Source: an uncultured Aquitalea sp.
GTDB lineage: Bacteria > Pseudomonadota > Gammaproteobacteria > Burkholderiales > Chromobacteriaceae
NCBI RefSeq assembly: GCF_945957525.1
Contig: NZ_CAMFLA010000004.1
Location: 62,001-126,000, forward strand
Reading direction: 5' to 3'
Length of the DNA: 64,000 nt
Below, in pieces: positions 36,086-45,303 of the stretch. Each line of letters opens with the position of its first letter. Positions within the stretch are counted from its first letter, which is position 1. The position numbers and the translations under genes are program-made. Below the pieces are notes generated by a model. That model was not told the DNA's origin. It worked only from the letters and a program-made list of their open reading frames with translations, and made no database searches.

Positions 36086-37425
36086 ACCGTCTCGCGCTCA
36101 CCTTGCTGGGGGCCAGCCTGCTGCTGGCCGCCTGCAACGCCCGACCGGAACACGCCATGCCCGATGTAGCCGCCATTGACGCCAAACTCGCTTTCACCTG
36201 CGCCTACGAACAAGACAAACTGCCGCCGCTCAACCCCGAGGCCGACCAGCTGTTCCGCTATGGCCGCTGGCTGGACAAGAACAATGTGCTCAACCGCCAG
36301 CGCGCCGTCAGCGAAACCGTCGCCCGCTATTACCGCATCGCCGCCGCCCATGGCCATTACAAGGCCAATATCAATCTGCAGAACAACTTCAGCCACGGCG
36401 ACATGGACGGCGACATCGAGGAAATGCTCAACCTCAACGACGCCCTCATCAAAGCCGGCGTGCCCATGGGCTACTACATCCTCGGCCACTACATCGAAAA
36501 CGGCTTCGGCTACGACCAGAACGAAGAGCTGGCGCTGAAGATGTTCCGCCACGCCGCCGACCTCGGCAGCAAAGAGGCGCAATACTATGTGGGCGACCGG
36601 CTCACCCGGCTCACCATTTCCTATCCCGAGCCTTACGCTGTCGGCTTGCAAATGAAACGCTGCGCCGCAGAACAGGGTCATGGTAAGGCTGCGCAGGAAA
36701 CCGGCATCAATCTGGCCGGCAAGCAGCAATACCCCGAAGCCATCAAGTATTACCAATTGGGAGCCAAGGCCGGCGATGCGGGCTCCGCAAGATGGCTGGC
36801 GAACGGTTTTAGCGAAGCAGACCCGGAAGACCCAACCTATCTGGGCGGCCACATCGATGCGGAACGCGCTCAACGCTATCGCGCCATCAGTGTCATCCTG
36901 CGCAACTACGCCTACGCCAACCCCGCCGTCCCCGAGCTGGACGACATCGTGCCCCTGCCACCGGCCAAGCTGCCGACGTGGGACGGCAAGATACAGTGGC
37001 TCAAAGACCACGAAGCCAATCTGCCGCCGCCCAAACCCAGCGAAGAGCTGATGACCCGGTTGGCCGAAGCCAAAGCCCTGGACCCCACCACCGGCAAGCC
37101 CGACCCCAAGCGCCAGCAGGCGCAAAAAGCCCAGGCCGCCCAGCTTGATGCCCTCGCGCCCCGCTCTGCGTCCGATTTGCCGCTGGGCACCTTGTGCCGC
37201 ACCGGCGAGCGCTGCCCGCAAAGCGGCGTCTGGCGGGTGGAAATGCCCAAGGGCCACATCTCCGCTTACAGCCCGTCCATTCTCACCGGCGTCTTCATCG
37301 CCAAAGGCGCCGCCATGCCTGCCTTCTACGTCATCCGCGAGCGCAAAAACTTCTTGCTGCAATATCTGTTCGGCTATCAGGAGGGCCATGAGCCGGTAGT
37401 CTGGAAATTGGCGGCCTACCGATAG
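36082..37425 (+). CDS. Sel1-repeat lipoprotein with the same C-terminal module
   Basis: A 447-residue lipoprotein (lipobox 'ASLLLAACN', residue ~18). Residues ~50-250 hold Sel1/TPR-like repeats ('ARYYRIAAAHGHYKANINL', 'ALKMFRHAADLGSKEAQYYVGDRL', 'AIKYYQLGAKAGDAGSARWLANGF'), resembling DUF6396-type proteins. The end repeats the 'RTGERCPQSGVWRVEMPKG...VVWKLAAYR' module. It overlaps the previous stop by 4 bases. Sel1 lipoproteins often serve as immunity factors of VgrG-linked lipases, but no lipase is seen here. Confidence 0.75.
   Translation: MNRLALTLLGASLLLAACNARPEHAMPDVAAIDAKLAFTCAYEQDKLPPLNPEADQLFRYGRWLDKNNVLNRQRAVSETVARYYRIAAAHGHYKANINLQNNFSHGDMDGDIEEMLNLNDALIKAGVPMGYYILGHYIENGFGYDQNEELALKMFRHAADLGSKEAQYYVGDRLTRLTISYPEPYAVGLQMKRCAAEQGHGKAAQETGINLAGKQQYPEAIKYYQLGAKAGDAGSARWLANGFSEADPEDPTYLGGHIDAERAQRYRAISVILRNYAYANPAVPELDDIVPLPPAKLPTWDGKIQWLKDHEANLPPPKPSEELMTRLAEAKALDPTTGKPDPKRQQAQKAQAAQLDALAPRSASDLPLGTLCRTGERCPQSGVWRVEMPKGHISAYSPSILTGVFIAKGAAMPAFYVIRERKNFLLQYLFGYQEGHEPVVWKLAAYR
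37201..37422 (+). repeat. 222-base direct repeat, copy 2
   Basis: Second copy of the module at 35861-36082, offset 1340 bases. Differences fall at single codons (D/K, S/T, Q/R changes), with the rest base-identical, so duplication or gene conversion was recent. Confidence 0.9.
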
Positions 37426-37526
37426 AGAACTATGCGCTGCTGTCTTCGTCTCGCCAACCCGCCGCCATGCATGGCGGCAACGTCAGCACATTGGAGCACC
37501 TGGCTGTCATCCCGACAGCCGCCCCC

Positions 37527-37967
37527 TCACCCCTGCAGAATGGCTTGCGCCTGCGCCAGCAAGTCCAGTGACAGATGACCGCCCACTTGCCTCAGGGCCA
37601 GCAGTTCGTCACGGTGCGCGCGCGCCATGCGCTGCACCAGCTCCTCGCCCTTTGGCAGCAAGCTCACCTCAACGCAGCGCCGGTCTTCCCTTCCCGGCGC
37701 ACGCGCCACCAGGCCCTGCTGCTCGCTGCGGGTGATCAGGCCCACCACGCTGTGATGATGCGATTGCAGCCTTTCGGCCAACTCCGCCACTGTGGCCCAG
37801 TCGCGGCCGGGAAAGCCGCGTACTTGCAACAGCAGCAGGTACTGCTGCGGGGTAATGCCGTTGGCGCTGGCCAGCTCTTCGCTGAAGCGGAGAAACTGCC
37901 GCAAGCGATAGCGGAAATCGGCCAGCTTTTCAAAATCGGACTTGGACAGTTCCGCATCCTGTGTCAT
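37527..37967 (-). CDS. MarR-family transcriptional regulator
   Basis: A 146-residue winged-helix protein. 'TVAELAERLQSHHHSVVGLITRSEQQGLVARAPGREDRRCVEVSLLPKGEEL' holds the recognition helix and the DR wing (R-E-D-R-R). It lies at the end of a minus-strand run Yip1-like gene, small gene, marR. The only strong palindrome nearby lies in the promoter of the first of these genes (39085-39101), so autoregulation through it is likely. Ligand unknown. Confidence 0.9.
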   Translation of the reverse strand: MTQDAELSKSDFEKLADFRYRLRQFLRFSEELASANGITPQQYLLLLQVRGFPGRDWATVAELAERLQSHHHSVVGLITRSEQQGLVARAPGREDRRCVEVSLLPKGEELVQRMARAHRDELLALRQVGGHLSLDLLAQAQAILQG

Positions 37968-38014
37968 GGCGCATCCTGCCAAAAGCTGAAAACCCGTCTA
38001 CGCTACCACAGCGC

Positions 38015-38431
38015 TCAGCAAGCCTCGACCGTTTCCGCATAGCATACCGGGGACGCGCGACACTCCTGCCCGGCCAGCAAAGCCAGGCGTTCGTTGAGCA
38101 GGGCCGCCATCTCGCGGCAGGCAGCCTGCTGCACCGGGCAATCCCCGGCCAGCAGGGTCAACACATCGTGTCGGGCGGCATCCAGCAAAAACCGCCAACG
38201 CGCTGGTTCCGCTTCCCAGCCGGCGCGCAGGGCCGCGGCGGCCACTTCCGCCCGCCCTTCTCGCAACAACGCCCATGCAGACAAGGCTGGCGATGGCGCC
38301 AACCCCGGCAAGCAACGTACCGCCGCGCGCCACGCCGGCGGCCACCAGGCGGGCGGGCGAGCCGCCAGCATCACGGCCTGGCCTGCCGGCGGCGGGGCAT
38401 CACCCGCGGGATGTATTGTCACCTGTACCAT
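38015..38431 (-). CDS. Hypothetical protein between Yip1-like and MarR genes
   Basis: A 138-residue Ala/Leu-rich protein starting MVQVTIHPAGDAPPPAGQAV behind an AAGGAGAG Shine-Dalgarno. It has no signal peptide or membrane helix. The C-half is helical with five Cys residues in the last 60 ('GDCPVQQAACREMAALL', 'GQECRASPVCYAETVEAC'). No family recognised. It is the middle gene of the small MarR operon. Confidence 0.65.
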   Translation of the reverse strand: MVQVTIHPAGDAPPPAGQAVMLAARPPAWWPPAWRAAVRCLPGLAPSPALSAWALLREGRAEVAAAALRAGWEAEPARWRFLLDAARHDVLTLLAGDCPVQQAACREMAALLNERLALLAGQECRASPVCYAETVEAC

Positions 38432-38471
38432 TTTTGTCTCTCCTTGATTGGCTGGCATCGCCAGCTCGCAG

Positions 38472-39038
38472 TCAGCTGATTGCCAGCAGCAGTGCGGCAA
38501 CCACCAGCGCCCACAGCAGCGCGCCGGCAGCCATCACTACATAGGCCTTGAACAGGGTATTGGTGGAATCGTCATGCTCGTACCAACCGTCCAGGCCGTG
38601 GTAGAGCAAGGCCAGGCTGCCCGCCAGCCCGGCCAAGCCGGCCAGCGCGTTGAAAGCGGGCCAGGGCAGCAGCAAGGATACGGAGGACAGCCACACCGGC
38701 CAGGACGCCAGCACCGCTAGGTGATAGCAATCCGCCAACGCCGGGCGCCGCGCGCCACTCACTACAGAGCGGGTGAACAGGGCCATCAGCCCCGTGCCAG
38801 CCCAGCAACACAAAAGAAAGGCCAGGGCTGCCACCTCCACGCCAACCGCGCTCAACTGGCTGCGATAGGCGTCGCCATGCCGGCCCAGGGCCAGCCACAC
38901 CATGGCAGAGGCCAGCAAGGACCACGGCAAGGTGCCGTGCAGGAAGGCGGACAAGGAAGAGGGATGCCGGCGCGCGGCGTCGTCCCAGCCTAGATGCGAA
39001 GAAAACATCATTCTGACGGGCAGCAGGGGGTTCAACAT
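38472..39038 (-). CDS. Yip1/DUF1282-family membrane protein
   Basis: A 188-residue protein starting MLNPLLPVRMMFSSHLGWDD with five hydrophobic segments between residues 35 and 186, a Yip1-domain layout ('P..A.....P....W..L' start and Gly-rich helices). Bacterial Yip1 proteins are membrane proteins of unknown role. It is the first gene behind the palindromic operator at 39085-39101 and so the likely main target of the MarR repressor. Confidence 0.75.
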   Translation of the reverse strand: MLNPLLPVRMMFSSHLGWDDAARRHPSSLSAFLHGTLPWSLLASAMVWLALGRHGDAYRSQLSAVGVEVAALAFLLCCWAGTGLMALFTRSVVSGARRPALADCYHLAVLASWPVWLSSVSLLLPWPAFNALAGLAGLAGSLALLYHGLDGWYEHDDSTNTLFKAYVVMAAGALLWALVVAALLLAIS

Positions 39039-39081
39039 GGCGGACTCCTTGGCGGAAACCTGGAAACATTCCAGCTACCTT

Positions 39082-39108
39082 TTTATATCGTATTACGATA
39101 TATTTCAA
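39082..39108 (-). promoter_or_regulatory. Promoter with palindromic MarR-type operator
   Basis: ATATCGTA-T-TACGATAT (39085-39101) is a perfect 17-base palindrome. On the minus strand it lies between TTGAAA (-35, 39103-39108) and TATAAA (-10, 39082-39087; spacer 15), exactly where a repressor would block RNA polymerase. Transcription leads into the Yip1-like gene 44 bases on. Confidence 0.7.
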
Positions 39109-39292
39109 GAGCCAACGGCACGCCCGCCACGTAAAAACCCCGATGCGCGCCTTCGCGGCCTGCGCTTAGACTGAGGCGACGACCAAGCCTGCGCGCTCAG
39201 GAGCATGGTCGGCAACGCCCGGCCTTCGGCCAACCTTGCAGCGGAAAGCGCATGCCCCCTGGCGCGCGCCGCCGCCAATGCGGAGAACGATG

Positions 39293-39706
39293 ATGAGTGT
39301 GAAATATGCGGGACAGTGCCTGTGTGGTGAAATCCGCTACGAAGCGGACGGCGAGCCCTTGTTCGCCGGCAATTGCCATTGCAAGGATTGCCAGCGCAGC
39401 TCGGGCAGTGCTTTTATTCCGGCCATGATGTTCCGGGCAGACGATGTCGTCATCGCCGGCGCAGTCAGATACTTTGCCCATGCAGCCGGCAATGGCCACA
39501 CCCACGAGCGCGGCTTTTGCCCACGCTGCGGCTCGCAGCTGTTCACCCGGCTCAGCCGCCTGCCCGGCGTGCTGGGCATCAAGGCAGGCACGCTGGACGA
39601 CGCCTCACGCTATGTGCCGCAGCTGGATTTTCACGCGGCGAGCGCCGCGCCCTGGGATGCGATGGACCCCGCCCTGCCGAAGAAACCCGGCCCGGCGCAG
39701 GGCTGA
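39293..39706 (+). CDS. GFA-family (glutathione-dependent formaldehyde-activating-like) protein
   Basis: A 137-residue protein with the zinc-binding cysteines of the GFA/CENP-V fold: 'GQCLCGEIRY', 'NCHCKDCQRSSGS' and 'FCPRCGSQLF'. GFA proteins bind S-hydroxymethylglutathione or small thiol adducts; substrate here is unknown. Start ATG 39293 has GGAG 7 bases upstream; ATG 39290 is adjacent. One copy of the 14-base recurring word lies 57 bases before the start. Confidence 0.88.
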   Translation: MSVKYAGQCLCGEIRYEADGEPLFAGNCHCKDCQRSSGSAFIPAMMFRADDVVIAGAVRYFAHAAGNGHTHERGFCPRCGSQLFTRLSRLPGVLGIKAGTLDDASRYVPQLDFHAASAAPWDAMDPALPKKPGPAQG

Positions 39707-39712
39707 GCGGCC

Positions 39713-40510
39713 TTACTCGCTTCTTGGCCGCAAAAAGGCGGAAAACAGCTCGGATTGCGAGTTGACGCCGAGCTTGGCGTACAGATGCTTCTTATGAACG
39801 CGCACTGTCTCCACTGAAATGCTCAACCTGCCGGCGATGGCCTTGCTGGAGTGCCCGCCCAGCATCAGCCGCGCCACCTCCTTTTCCCGCGCCGTCAGGC
39901 CCTTGTCGTCCAGGCCGTCGGCCGCGGACGACGCTTCCACCGGCAATGACAGCAACTGTGCCGCCTCAATGCGCCACCGCTGGCGCAACAAGGCCATCAC
40001 CCAGGGCTGAACCATCGCCAGCAGGGCCATTTCCTCGGGGGAGTAACGCCTGCCGGCCCCCAGCGACAGACAAAGCGTGCGCTCATCGTCCAGCGGCAGG
40101 TTGAACTGCACTTCGTCTTCCACAATGTTGAGCCGGAAATAGCGCTGATAATAATCAGTGAACGGAAAACGGTCCGGCGCCACCTCATCCAGACGGATCA
40201 GGCCCGGCTGCCGGCTTTCCAGACTGGCCACATAAAACGGATCCAGCTGGTAAAGGCCTTGCAGGTAATCCTGGAACAGCAAATCCACGCCGCCGTCGGC
40301 CATCGCCTGCTCCGCCAGCACCAGCGGCGCGGCATTGCGCCTGAAAACCAGCGCCACCCAACTGTCGAATGCAAGATGGTCGCCCAGAGCGCCCAGCAAG
40401 GCAGGCCAGAACGCGGGCCGGTCCAGCTGTTCGATCAGGCGTCCCACCACGCCGTGCCAGGCCATGTCATGCAAGCGCAATTCCACCTCTACCCCAATCT
40501 GGTTACCCAT
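39713..40510 (-). CDS. LuxR-family regulator (non-acyl-HSL N-domain)
   Basis: A 265-residue regulator. The C-terminal GerE-type helix-turn-helix is clear ('LTAREKEVARLMLGGHSSKAIAGRLSISVETVRVHKKHLYAKLGV', ~197-241). The N-terminal 180 residues contain 'DYLQGLYQLDPFYVASLE' and 'DYYQRYFRLNIVEDEVQF', as seen in LuxR regulators next to amino-acid or polyamine catabolic genes, and lack the usual autoinducer-binding residues. It is divergent from the nitrilase/permease pair and probably controls it. Confidence 0.88.
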   Translation of the reverse strand: MGNQIGVEVELRLHDMAWHGVVGRLIEQLDRPAFWPALLGALGDHLAFDSWVALVFRRNAAPLVLAEQAMADGGVDLLFQDYLQGLYQLDPFYVASLESRQPGLIRLDEVAPDRFPFTDYYQRYFRLNIVEDEVQFNLPLDDERTLCLSLGAGRRYSPEEMALLAMVQPWVMALLRQRWRIEAAQLLSLPVEASSAADGLDDKGLTAREKEVARLMLGGHSSKAIAGRLSISVETVRVHKKHLYAKLGVNSQSELFSAFLRPRSE

Positions 40511-40554
40511 TAGATGTAATTTTCATACGCCGTCGGCTACTTGATACTGCCCCG

Positions 40555-40566
40555 ACGTGATCACGT
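40555..40566. promoter_or_regulatory. Palindrome in the LuxR/nitrilase divergent promoter region
   Basis: ACGTGATCACGT is a perfect 12-base palindrome, 45 bases before the LuxR gene and 90 before the nitrilase gene. It is a candidate operator for the LuxR protein. Confidence 0.45.
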
Positions 40567-40655
40567 ACGACACGCTAGCACGCGCGGCGGCATGCGGACA
40601 AAATCCCTTGCCGACAAAGGGGCAAACCGCCCCGTCCCAACAACAAGGAGACAAC

Positions 40656-41471
40656 ATGATTGTGGAACTGGCCCAACTGGCCGGCGCAGACGGCGACATC
40701 GCCGGCAATACCGCCAGGGCCTTGCAAGCCATCGAACGCTGCCAACCCGATACCCGGCTGCTGGTTTTCCCCGAAACCTACCTCACCGGCTTTCCCACCG
40801 AAGACAACGTCGCCAGCCTGGCCTCCCCGCTGGACGGCCCGGTTCTGGCCCCCATCCGCGAAGCGGTGAAACGCAAGGGCATCAGCGTCGCCATCGGGTT
40901 TGCCGAAGAACTGGACGGCCGGCATTACAACACCACGGTGCTGCTCACGCCGGCGGGCGTGGCGCTGGCCTACCGCAAAACCCACCTCTGGGCATCCGAC
41001 CAAGGCGTATTCAGCCCCGGCGCGGAACTGCCCAGCTGCCTGTGGGAAGGCCTGCGGGTAGGCATGCTGATCTGTTACGACATCGAGTTTCCCGAAACCG
41101 CCCGCGCACTGGCCCAGCAAGAAGTGGATCTGCTGATCGTCACCAACGGCAACATGGACCCATACGGTCCGGTGCACCGCACCGCCATTACCGCACGCGC
41201 CACGGAAAACCAGCTGTTCGCCGTGATGACCAATCGCTGCGGCCACGGCGACGGCCTGAGCTTTGCCGGGGAAAGCGCGGTGATCGACCCCATGGGCAAT
41301 ATCGTCGCCGCCTGCGGCCGCGATGAGCAGCAGCTACAGGTAAGGCTGGATCTGTCGCGACTGGCTGCCAGCCGCCGCGATTACCGCTACCTGGCAGATC
41401 GCCGGATCCGGCTGGCCGGCCGCGTTGTTGAAGGAGAAAACGGACTACGCAGCTACCGTATCGCCGACTGA
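40656..41471 (+). CDS. Nitrilase-superfamily carbon-nitrogen hydrolase
   Basis: A 271-residue enzyme with the Glu-Lys-Cys triad: Glu40 in 'VFPETYLTGF', Lys108 in 'AYRKTHLW' and Cys140 in 'LICYDIEFPE'. Such amidases hydrolyse omega-amides, N-carbamoyl compounds or small amides. The next gene is an APC permease, and speA, puuB-like and potG-like genes follow, so a polyamine-derived amide is a plausible substrate; the sequence does not decide this. ATG 40656 follows CAAGGAGAC; the longer upstream frame is not conserved. Confidence 0.88.
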   Translation: MIVELAQLAGADGDIAGNTARALQAIERCQPDTRLLVFPETYLTGFPTEDNVASLASPLDGPVLAPIREAVKRKGISVAIGFAEELDGRHYNTTVLLTPAGVALAYRKTHLWASDQGVFSPGAELPSCLWEGLRVGMLICYDIEFPETARALAQQEVDLLIVTNGNMDPYGPVHRTAITARATENQLFAVMTNRCGHGDGLSFAGESAVIDPMGNIVAACGRDEQQLQVRLDLSRLAASRRDYRYLADRRIRLAGRVVEGENGLRSYRIAD

Positions 41472-41548
41472 CCGCGCCCTACGCGGCCAAGAGACAAAAA
41501 CAAGCCCGTGACAATAAAACAGCAAGCATGGGCGGCAAAGGAGAAACA

Positions 41549-42883
41549 ATGGAAACGAAACAATTGGAGCGCACGCTGACGCTGGGCTCCGTGGTGCTGT
41601 TCGGGCTGGCCTACATGACGCCCATCATCGTGCTGGGCACATTCGGCATTCTTGCCCAGATGACGGCCGGCATGGTGCCCGCCTCTTATCTGGCGGCGCT
41701 GGTGGCCATGCTGTTCACCGCTTACAGCTACGGCCGCATGGCCGCCGCCTTTCCGGTGGCCGGCTCGGCCTACACCTATACCCGCAAGTCGCTGCACGCC
41801 AAACTGGGCTTCCTGGTGGGCTGGGCGGTGTTGCTGGACTACCTGTTCCTGCCCATGGCCATCTGGCTCATTGGCGCGGCGTATCTGGCCTCGGCCTTCC
41901 CGCATGTGCCGATGTGGGTCTGGGTACTGGCTTTCATCGGCGTTACCAGTCTGATCAACATCATCGGCTTGCGCATGGCCAACACGGTGAATTACCTGAT
42001 GATGTTGTTGCAGTTTCTGGTACTGCTGGCCTTTGTGGCGCTATGCATCCACTACGTGGCCGGCGACGCCAGCAAACCGCTGTGGGATCTGTCGCCCTTC
42101 TATCGCGGCGACATGAAACTCCCCATGGTCATGGCCGGCGCCGCCGTGGCCTGCTACTCCTTCCTCGGTTTCGACGCGGTGAGCACGCTGACTGAAGAAA
42201 CCCGCGATCCGCGCCATACCATTCCGCGCGCCATCATGTGGATCACCATCATCGGCGGCATCATTTTCGTGGCGGCTTCCTATTTCGTGCAGCTGGCTCA
42301 TCCCTCCACCCGGTTCCAGAACGTGGACGACGCGGCTTTTGAAATCGCCCGCAACATCGGCGGCGATCTCTTCGCCAGCCTGTTCCTGATCGGCCTCATC
42401 ATCGGCCAGTTCGCCTCCGGCCTGTCGGCGCAGGCCAGCGCTTCCCGCCTGCTGTTCGCCATGGGCCGGGACAAGGTGCTGCCGGGGGGCTTCTTCGGCA
42501 AACTGCATCCGCGCTTCCGCACGCCGGTAAACAACATCCTGCTGTGCGGCGCGGTAGCCTTGCTGGCGCTGAAGCTGGATGTCACCACCTCCACCTCCTT
42601 CATCAACTTTGGCGCATTCCTCGCCTTCAGCTTCGTCAACCTGTCGGTGATCGCTCATTACTATGTGAGACAGCGCCGCCGCACCCCGCGCGATTTCTTC
42701 CTCTTCCTGCTGTTTCCGCTGATCGGCATGCTGGCCGACCTGTGGCTGCTGATCAGCCTGGACAGCCGCGCCATCATGCTTGGGCTGGCCTGGTTGGCCG
42801 TCGGTGTGGCCTATCTGGCTCGGCTTACCGGCTTCTTCCGCCGCGAGCCGCCGGAACTGGATTTCGCCGAGGCGGAGGCGTAA
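41549..42883 (+). CDS. APC-superfamily amino acid/polyamine permease (PuuP-like)
   Basis: A 444-residue transporter with 12 hydrophobic segments. 'GLAYMTPIIVLGTFGI', 'AGSAYTYTRKSLHAKLGFLVGW' and 'SFLGFDAVSTLTEETRDPRHTIPRAI' are APC-family signatures (the last is the typical F-G-x-E/D region). GGAGAAACA precedes ATG 41549. It lies 77 bases behind the nitrilase gene and probably imports that enzyme's substrate. Confidence 0.88.
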   Translation: METKQLERTLTLGSVVLFGLAYMTPIIVLGTFGILAQMTAGMVPASYLAALVAMLFTAYSYGRMAAAFPVAGSAYTYTRKSLHAKLGFLVGWAVLLDYLFLPMAIWLIGAAYLASAFPHVPMWVWVLAFIGVTSLINIIGLRMANTVNYLMMLLQFLVLLAFVALCIHYVAGDASKPLWDLSPFYRGDMKLPMVMAGAAVACYSFLGFDAVSTLTEETRDPRHTIPRAIMWITIIGGIIFVAASYFVQLAHPSTRFQNVDDAAFEIARNIGGDLFASLFLIGLIIGQFASGLSAQASASRLLFAMGRDKVLPGGFFGKLHPRFRTPVNNILLCGAVALLALKLDVTTSTSFINFGAFLAFSFVNLSVIAHYYVRQRRRTPRDFFLFLLFPLIGMLADLWLLISLDSRAIMLGLAWLAVGVAYLARLTGFFRREPPELDFAEAEA

Positions 42884-42900
42884 ACCGCCGGAATGCAAAA

Positions 42901-42925
42901 AGCCCGCCTATTGGCGGGCTTTTTT
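42901..42925. terminator. Bidirectional terminator between permease and speA
   Basis: AGCCCGCC-TATT-GGCGGGCT with A-run before and T-run after. The two converging genes (APC permease, speA) both end here. Confidence 0.92.
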
Positions 42926-42970
42926 ACGGGTATCGTCCAGGCGGATCGGATCGATCCGCCCTGGCCGGCC

Positions 42971-44851
42971 TTACACAGTCAGATAGGAAGACTGCTTCAG
43001 ACCGCGACAAAACTCGGCGAAAAACACATTGCGCTCGTCGCTGCTGAGGTCGGCCGCGCGCGCTTTTTCTTCGTAGCGGTTGAGGATTTCCTCCGGCGAC
43101 AGGTGCACATAACGCAGCATGTCTTCGATGGTGTCGTGCTCTTCCACGCCGGAGAACTCCAGCTTGCCACCATCGCGCACATAGACGTTCACCGAATCGG
43201 TATCGCCGAACAGATTGTGCATGTCACCTAGGATTTCCTGATACGCGCCAACCATGAAGACGGCGATCAGATATTCATCGCCCTCCTTCACGTCGTGCAC
43301 GGACAGGCTGGACTCAATGCTCTGCTGATCGACGTACTGCTTTACCTTGCCGTCGGAATCGCAAGTAAGATCCTGCAGCACCGCGCGGCGGGTGGGCTGC
43401 TCGCCCAGGCGATGCACCGGCATGATGGGCAGAATCTGATCAATGGCCCAGGTATCCGGCAGGCTCTGGAACACCGAGAAATTGCAGAAATACTTGTCGG
43501 CCAGCTTGTCGGTCAACTCGTCGTACACCTGACGCTGGGAACGCTGGCTGGCTTGCAACTGGCGATGCAGACGGCGGCACAGGGTGGCGTGCACCTCTTC
43601 GGCCAAGGCCTTTTCCTTCAGCGAAATGCGACCGGCCGAGTAGAGATCGGACACGTCGGACACATAGTGGCTGGCGCGGTAATAGATTTCCGTGACCATT
43701 TCTTCATCGGTCAGGTCCATCAGCTCGAACAGCTTGCGCACCGGTTTGGCCAGCGCCTTCACGTCTTCCACTTCCGGCATGCTGTCCGGCAGGCGTTCCA
43801 CATCGGTCACGTTCATGATCAGCACCGCGTGGTGCGCGGTCATGGCGCGGCCGGATTCAGACAGGATGCGCGGATGTGGAATGCCGTTTTCGTCGCAGAA
43901 CTCGGCCAGCATGGACACGATCACTTGCGCGTACTCGTCCATGTCGTAGTTGATGGAGCTGGCATTGCGCGAGTGCGTGCCGTCGTAATCCACGCCCAGG
44001 CCGCCGCCCACGTCCACATGGTCAATCGGCAGCCCCAGCGCGCGCAGTTCGGCAAAATAGCGGATGGCTTCGCGGAAGCCGGCGCGATAGTCGCTGATGT
44101 TGGCAATCTGCGAACCCATATGGAAATGCATCAGGCGCACGCAGTCGGACATGCCGGCTTCGGCCAACTTGTCGGCGGCGGAAATCAGCTGGGCGGCGGA
44201 CAGGCCGAACTTACCCTTGTCGCCGCCGGTATCGGCCCACTTGCTGGACGCCAGCGAAGACAGGCGGACGCGCATGCCCAAGGTCGGGCGCACGCCCAGC
44301 TTGCGGCTTTCCTGGATGGCCAGGTCCACTTCCGATTCTTTTTCGATGACGATGAACACCTGATGGCCGAGCTTTTGCCCGATCAGGGCCAGGCGAATGA
44401 ATTCGCGGTCCTTGTAGCCGTTGCAGATGATGGTGCCGCCCTTGGGCGCCAGCGCCAGCACGGCCATCAGTTCCGGTTTGGAACCGGCTTCAAGACCGAT
44501 GGACACGTCGCGGGTGGCGATGATGCTCTTCACCACCGCCTCTTGCTGGTTCACCTTAATCGGGTAAATGGCGGTGTAACGGTTGCCGTAATTCTGGTTG
44601 GCAATCGCATTGTCGAAGGCGCGGCACAGGCGAGTGACGCGATCCTGCAGGATGTCGGGAAAACGCACCAACAGCGGAAGATCCAGACCTTTCGCACCCA
44701 GTTCACCGCACAATGTGTGCAGATCGATGCGTGTTTCGTGGCGTGCATTTGGCTGCACTTCAATGCAGCCATTCTCGCCGATATCAAAATAACCAGACCC
44801 CCAGTGCCGGATGCCGTACAGGCTCCGGCTATCAGCCACAGACCAAGCCAT
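42971..44851 (-). CDS. speA: Biosynthetic arginine decarboxylase
   Basis: SpeA converts arginine to agmatine (PLP enzyme). The 626-residue protein has the PLP lysine (Lys99) in '[10 protein letters not shown]', '[13 protein letters not shown]' and '[14 protein letters not shown]' signatures, and the SpeA end '[19 protein letters not shown]'. I chose ATG 44849-44851 because GAGGG lies 8 bases upstream and a promoter at 44995-45022 overlaps any earlier start (TTG 45022). The leader is therefore about 140 bases, unusually long. Downstream agmatine-to-putrescine genes are not in the window, unless the nitrilase serves as N-carbamoylputrescine amidase. Confidence 0.95.
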   Translation of the reverse strand: MAWSVADSRSLYGIRHWGSGYFDIGENGCIEVQPNARHETRIDLHTLCGELGAKGLDLPLLVRFPDILQDRVTRLCRAFDNAIANQNYGNRYTAIYPIKVNQQEAVVKSIIATRDVSIGLEAGSKPELMAVLALAPKGGTIICNGYKDREFIRLALIGQKLGHQVFIVIEKESEVDLAIQESRKLGVRPTLGMRVRLSSLASSKWADTGGDKGKFGLSAAQLISAADKLAEAGMSDCVRLMHFHMGSQIANISDYRAGFREAIRYFAELRALGLPIDHVDVGGGLGVDYDGTHSRNASSINYDMDEYAQVIVSMLAEFCDENGIPHPRILSESGRAMTAHHAVLIMNVTDVERLPDSMPEVEDVKALAKPVRKLFELMDLTDEEMVTEIYYRASHYVSDVSDLYSAGRISLKEKALAEEVHATLCRRLHRQLQASQRSQRQVYDELTDKLADKYFCNFSVFQSLPDTWAIDQILPIMPVHRLGEQPTRRAVLQDLTCDSDGKVKQYVDQQSIESSLSVHDVKEGDEYLIAVFMVGAYQEILGDMHNLFGDTDSVNVYVRDGGKLEFSGVEEHDTIEDMLRYVHLSPEEILNRYEEKARAADLSSDERNVFFAEFCRGLKQSSYLTV

Positions 44852-44994
44852 GAGATTTTCCCTCAATGTTTCGATGGATAAATCCCGCTCCTTAGTGCGC
44901 GGCGTTCGGGCTACAAAGCTTTTATGTGGGCCTGGGATGTCGGAGCGAAACGATGTCGATTTTTTTGTCGTCGTGCAATGCAAAACGAGCGCGG

Positions 44995-45022
44995 ATTTTA
45001 ACAACATCACGCAGCTTGACAA
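44995..45022 (-). promoter_or_regulatory. Promoter of speA
   Basis: On the minus strand TTGTCA (45017-45022), 16 bases, TAAAAT (44995-45000). Start of transcription near 44988 gives a leader of about 135 bases before speA. Confidence 0.6.
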
Positions 45023-45250
45023 GTAAAAATTTCATGACGGGCCTCTGCGTCAAATTTAATCAACACCCGCCTCACCCGCATGTCCTGTCGCCGCCGCGCC
45101 CTGCAGACGAAAACGCCAAAAATACTTATCACCAAGCACTGATATTGCCACAGCACCGCTACCGGCCGCGTCAAGGATTTTCAACGCCCCCGGCCCGGCG
45201 AAGGCAGCCGCCGCGCGCCCACCCCTCCCGACAACCATCGCAAGGACGTA
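45023..45250. other. Gap between puuB-like gene and speA promoter
   Basis: C-rich non-coding sequence. No gene, repeat or structured RNA was recognised apart from the terminator at its low-coordinate end and the speA promoter at its other end. Confidence 0.4.
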
Positions 45251-45276
45251 AAAAAACCGCCTGCGATGAGGCGGTT
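45251..45276 (-). terminator. Hairpin with minus-strand T-run between speA and puuB-like gene
   Basis: AACCGCCT, 6-base loop, AGGCGGTT, flanked by an A-run on the plus strand (T-run on the minus strand). It ends the speA-direction side of upstream minus-strand transcription or insulates the next gene; the puuB-like stop lies 28 bases further. Confidence 0.7.
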
Positions 45277-45303
45277 GTGCTTTTGAATCGCCATGCCGGA
45301 TTG

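Noticed and set aside
31216-37425. Prophage tail module suggested by the VgrG spike
   Set aside because: No other phage tail, capsid, integrase or att repeat; VgrG with DUF2345 and lipoproteins fits a T6SS island.
43295-44881. Long plus-strand frame opposite speA
   Set aside because: Low-complexity His/Gln-rich shadow of arginine decarboxylase.
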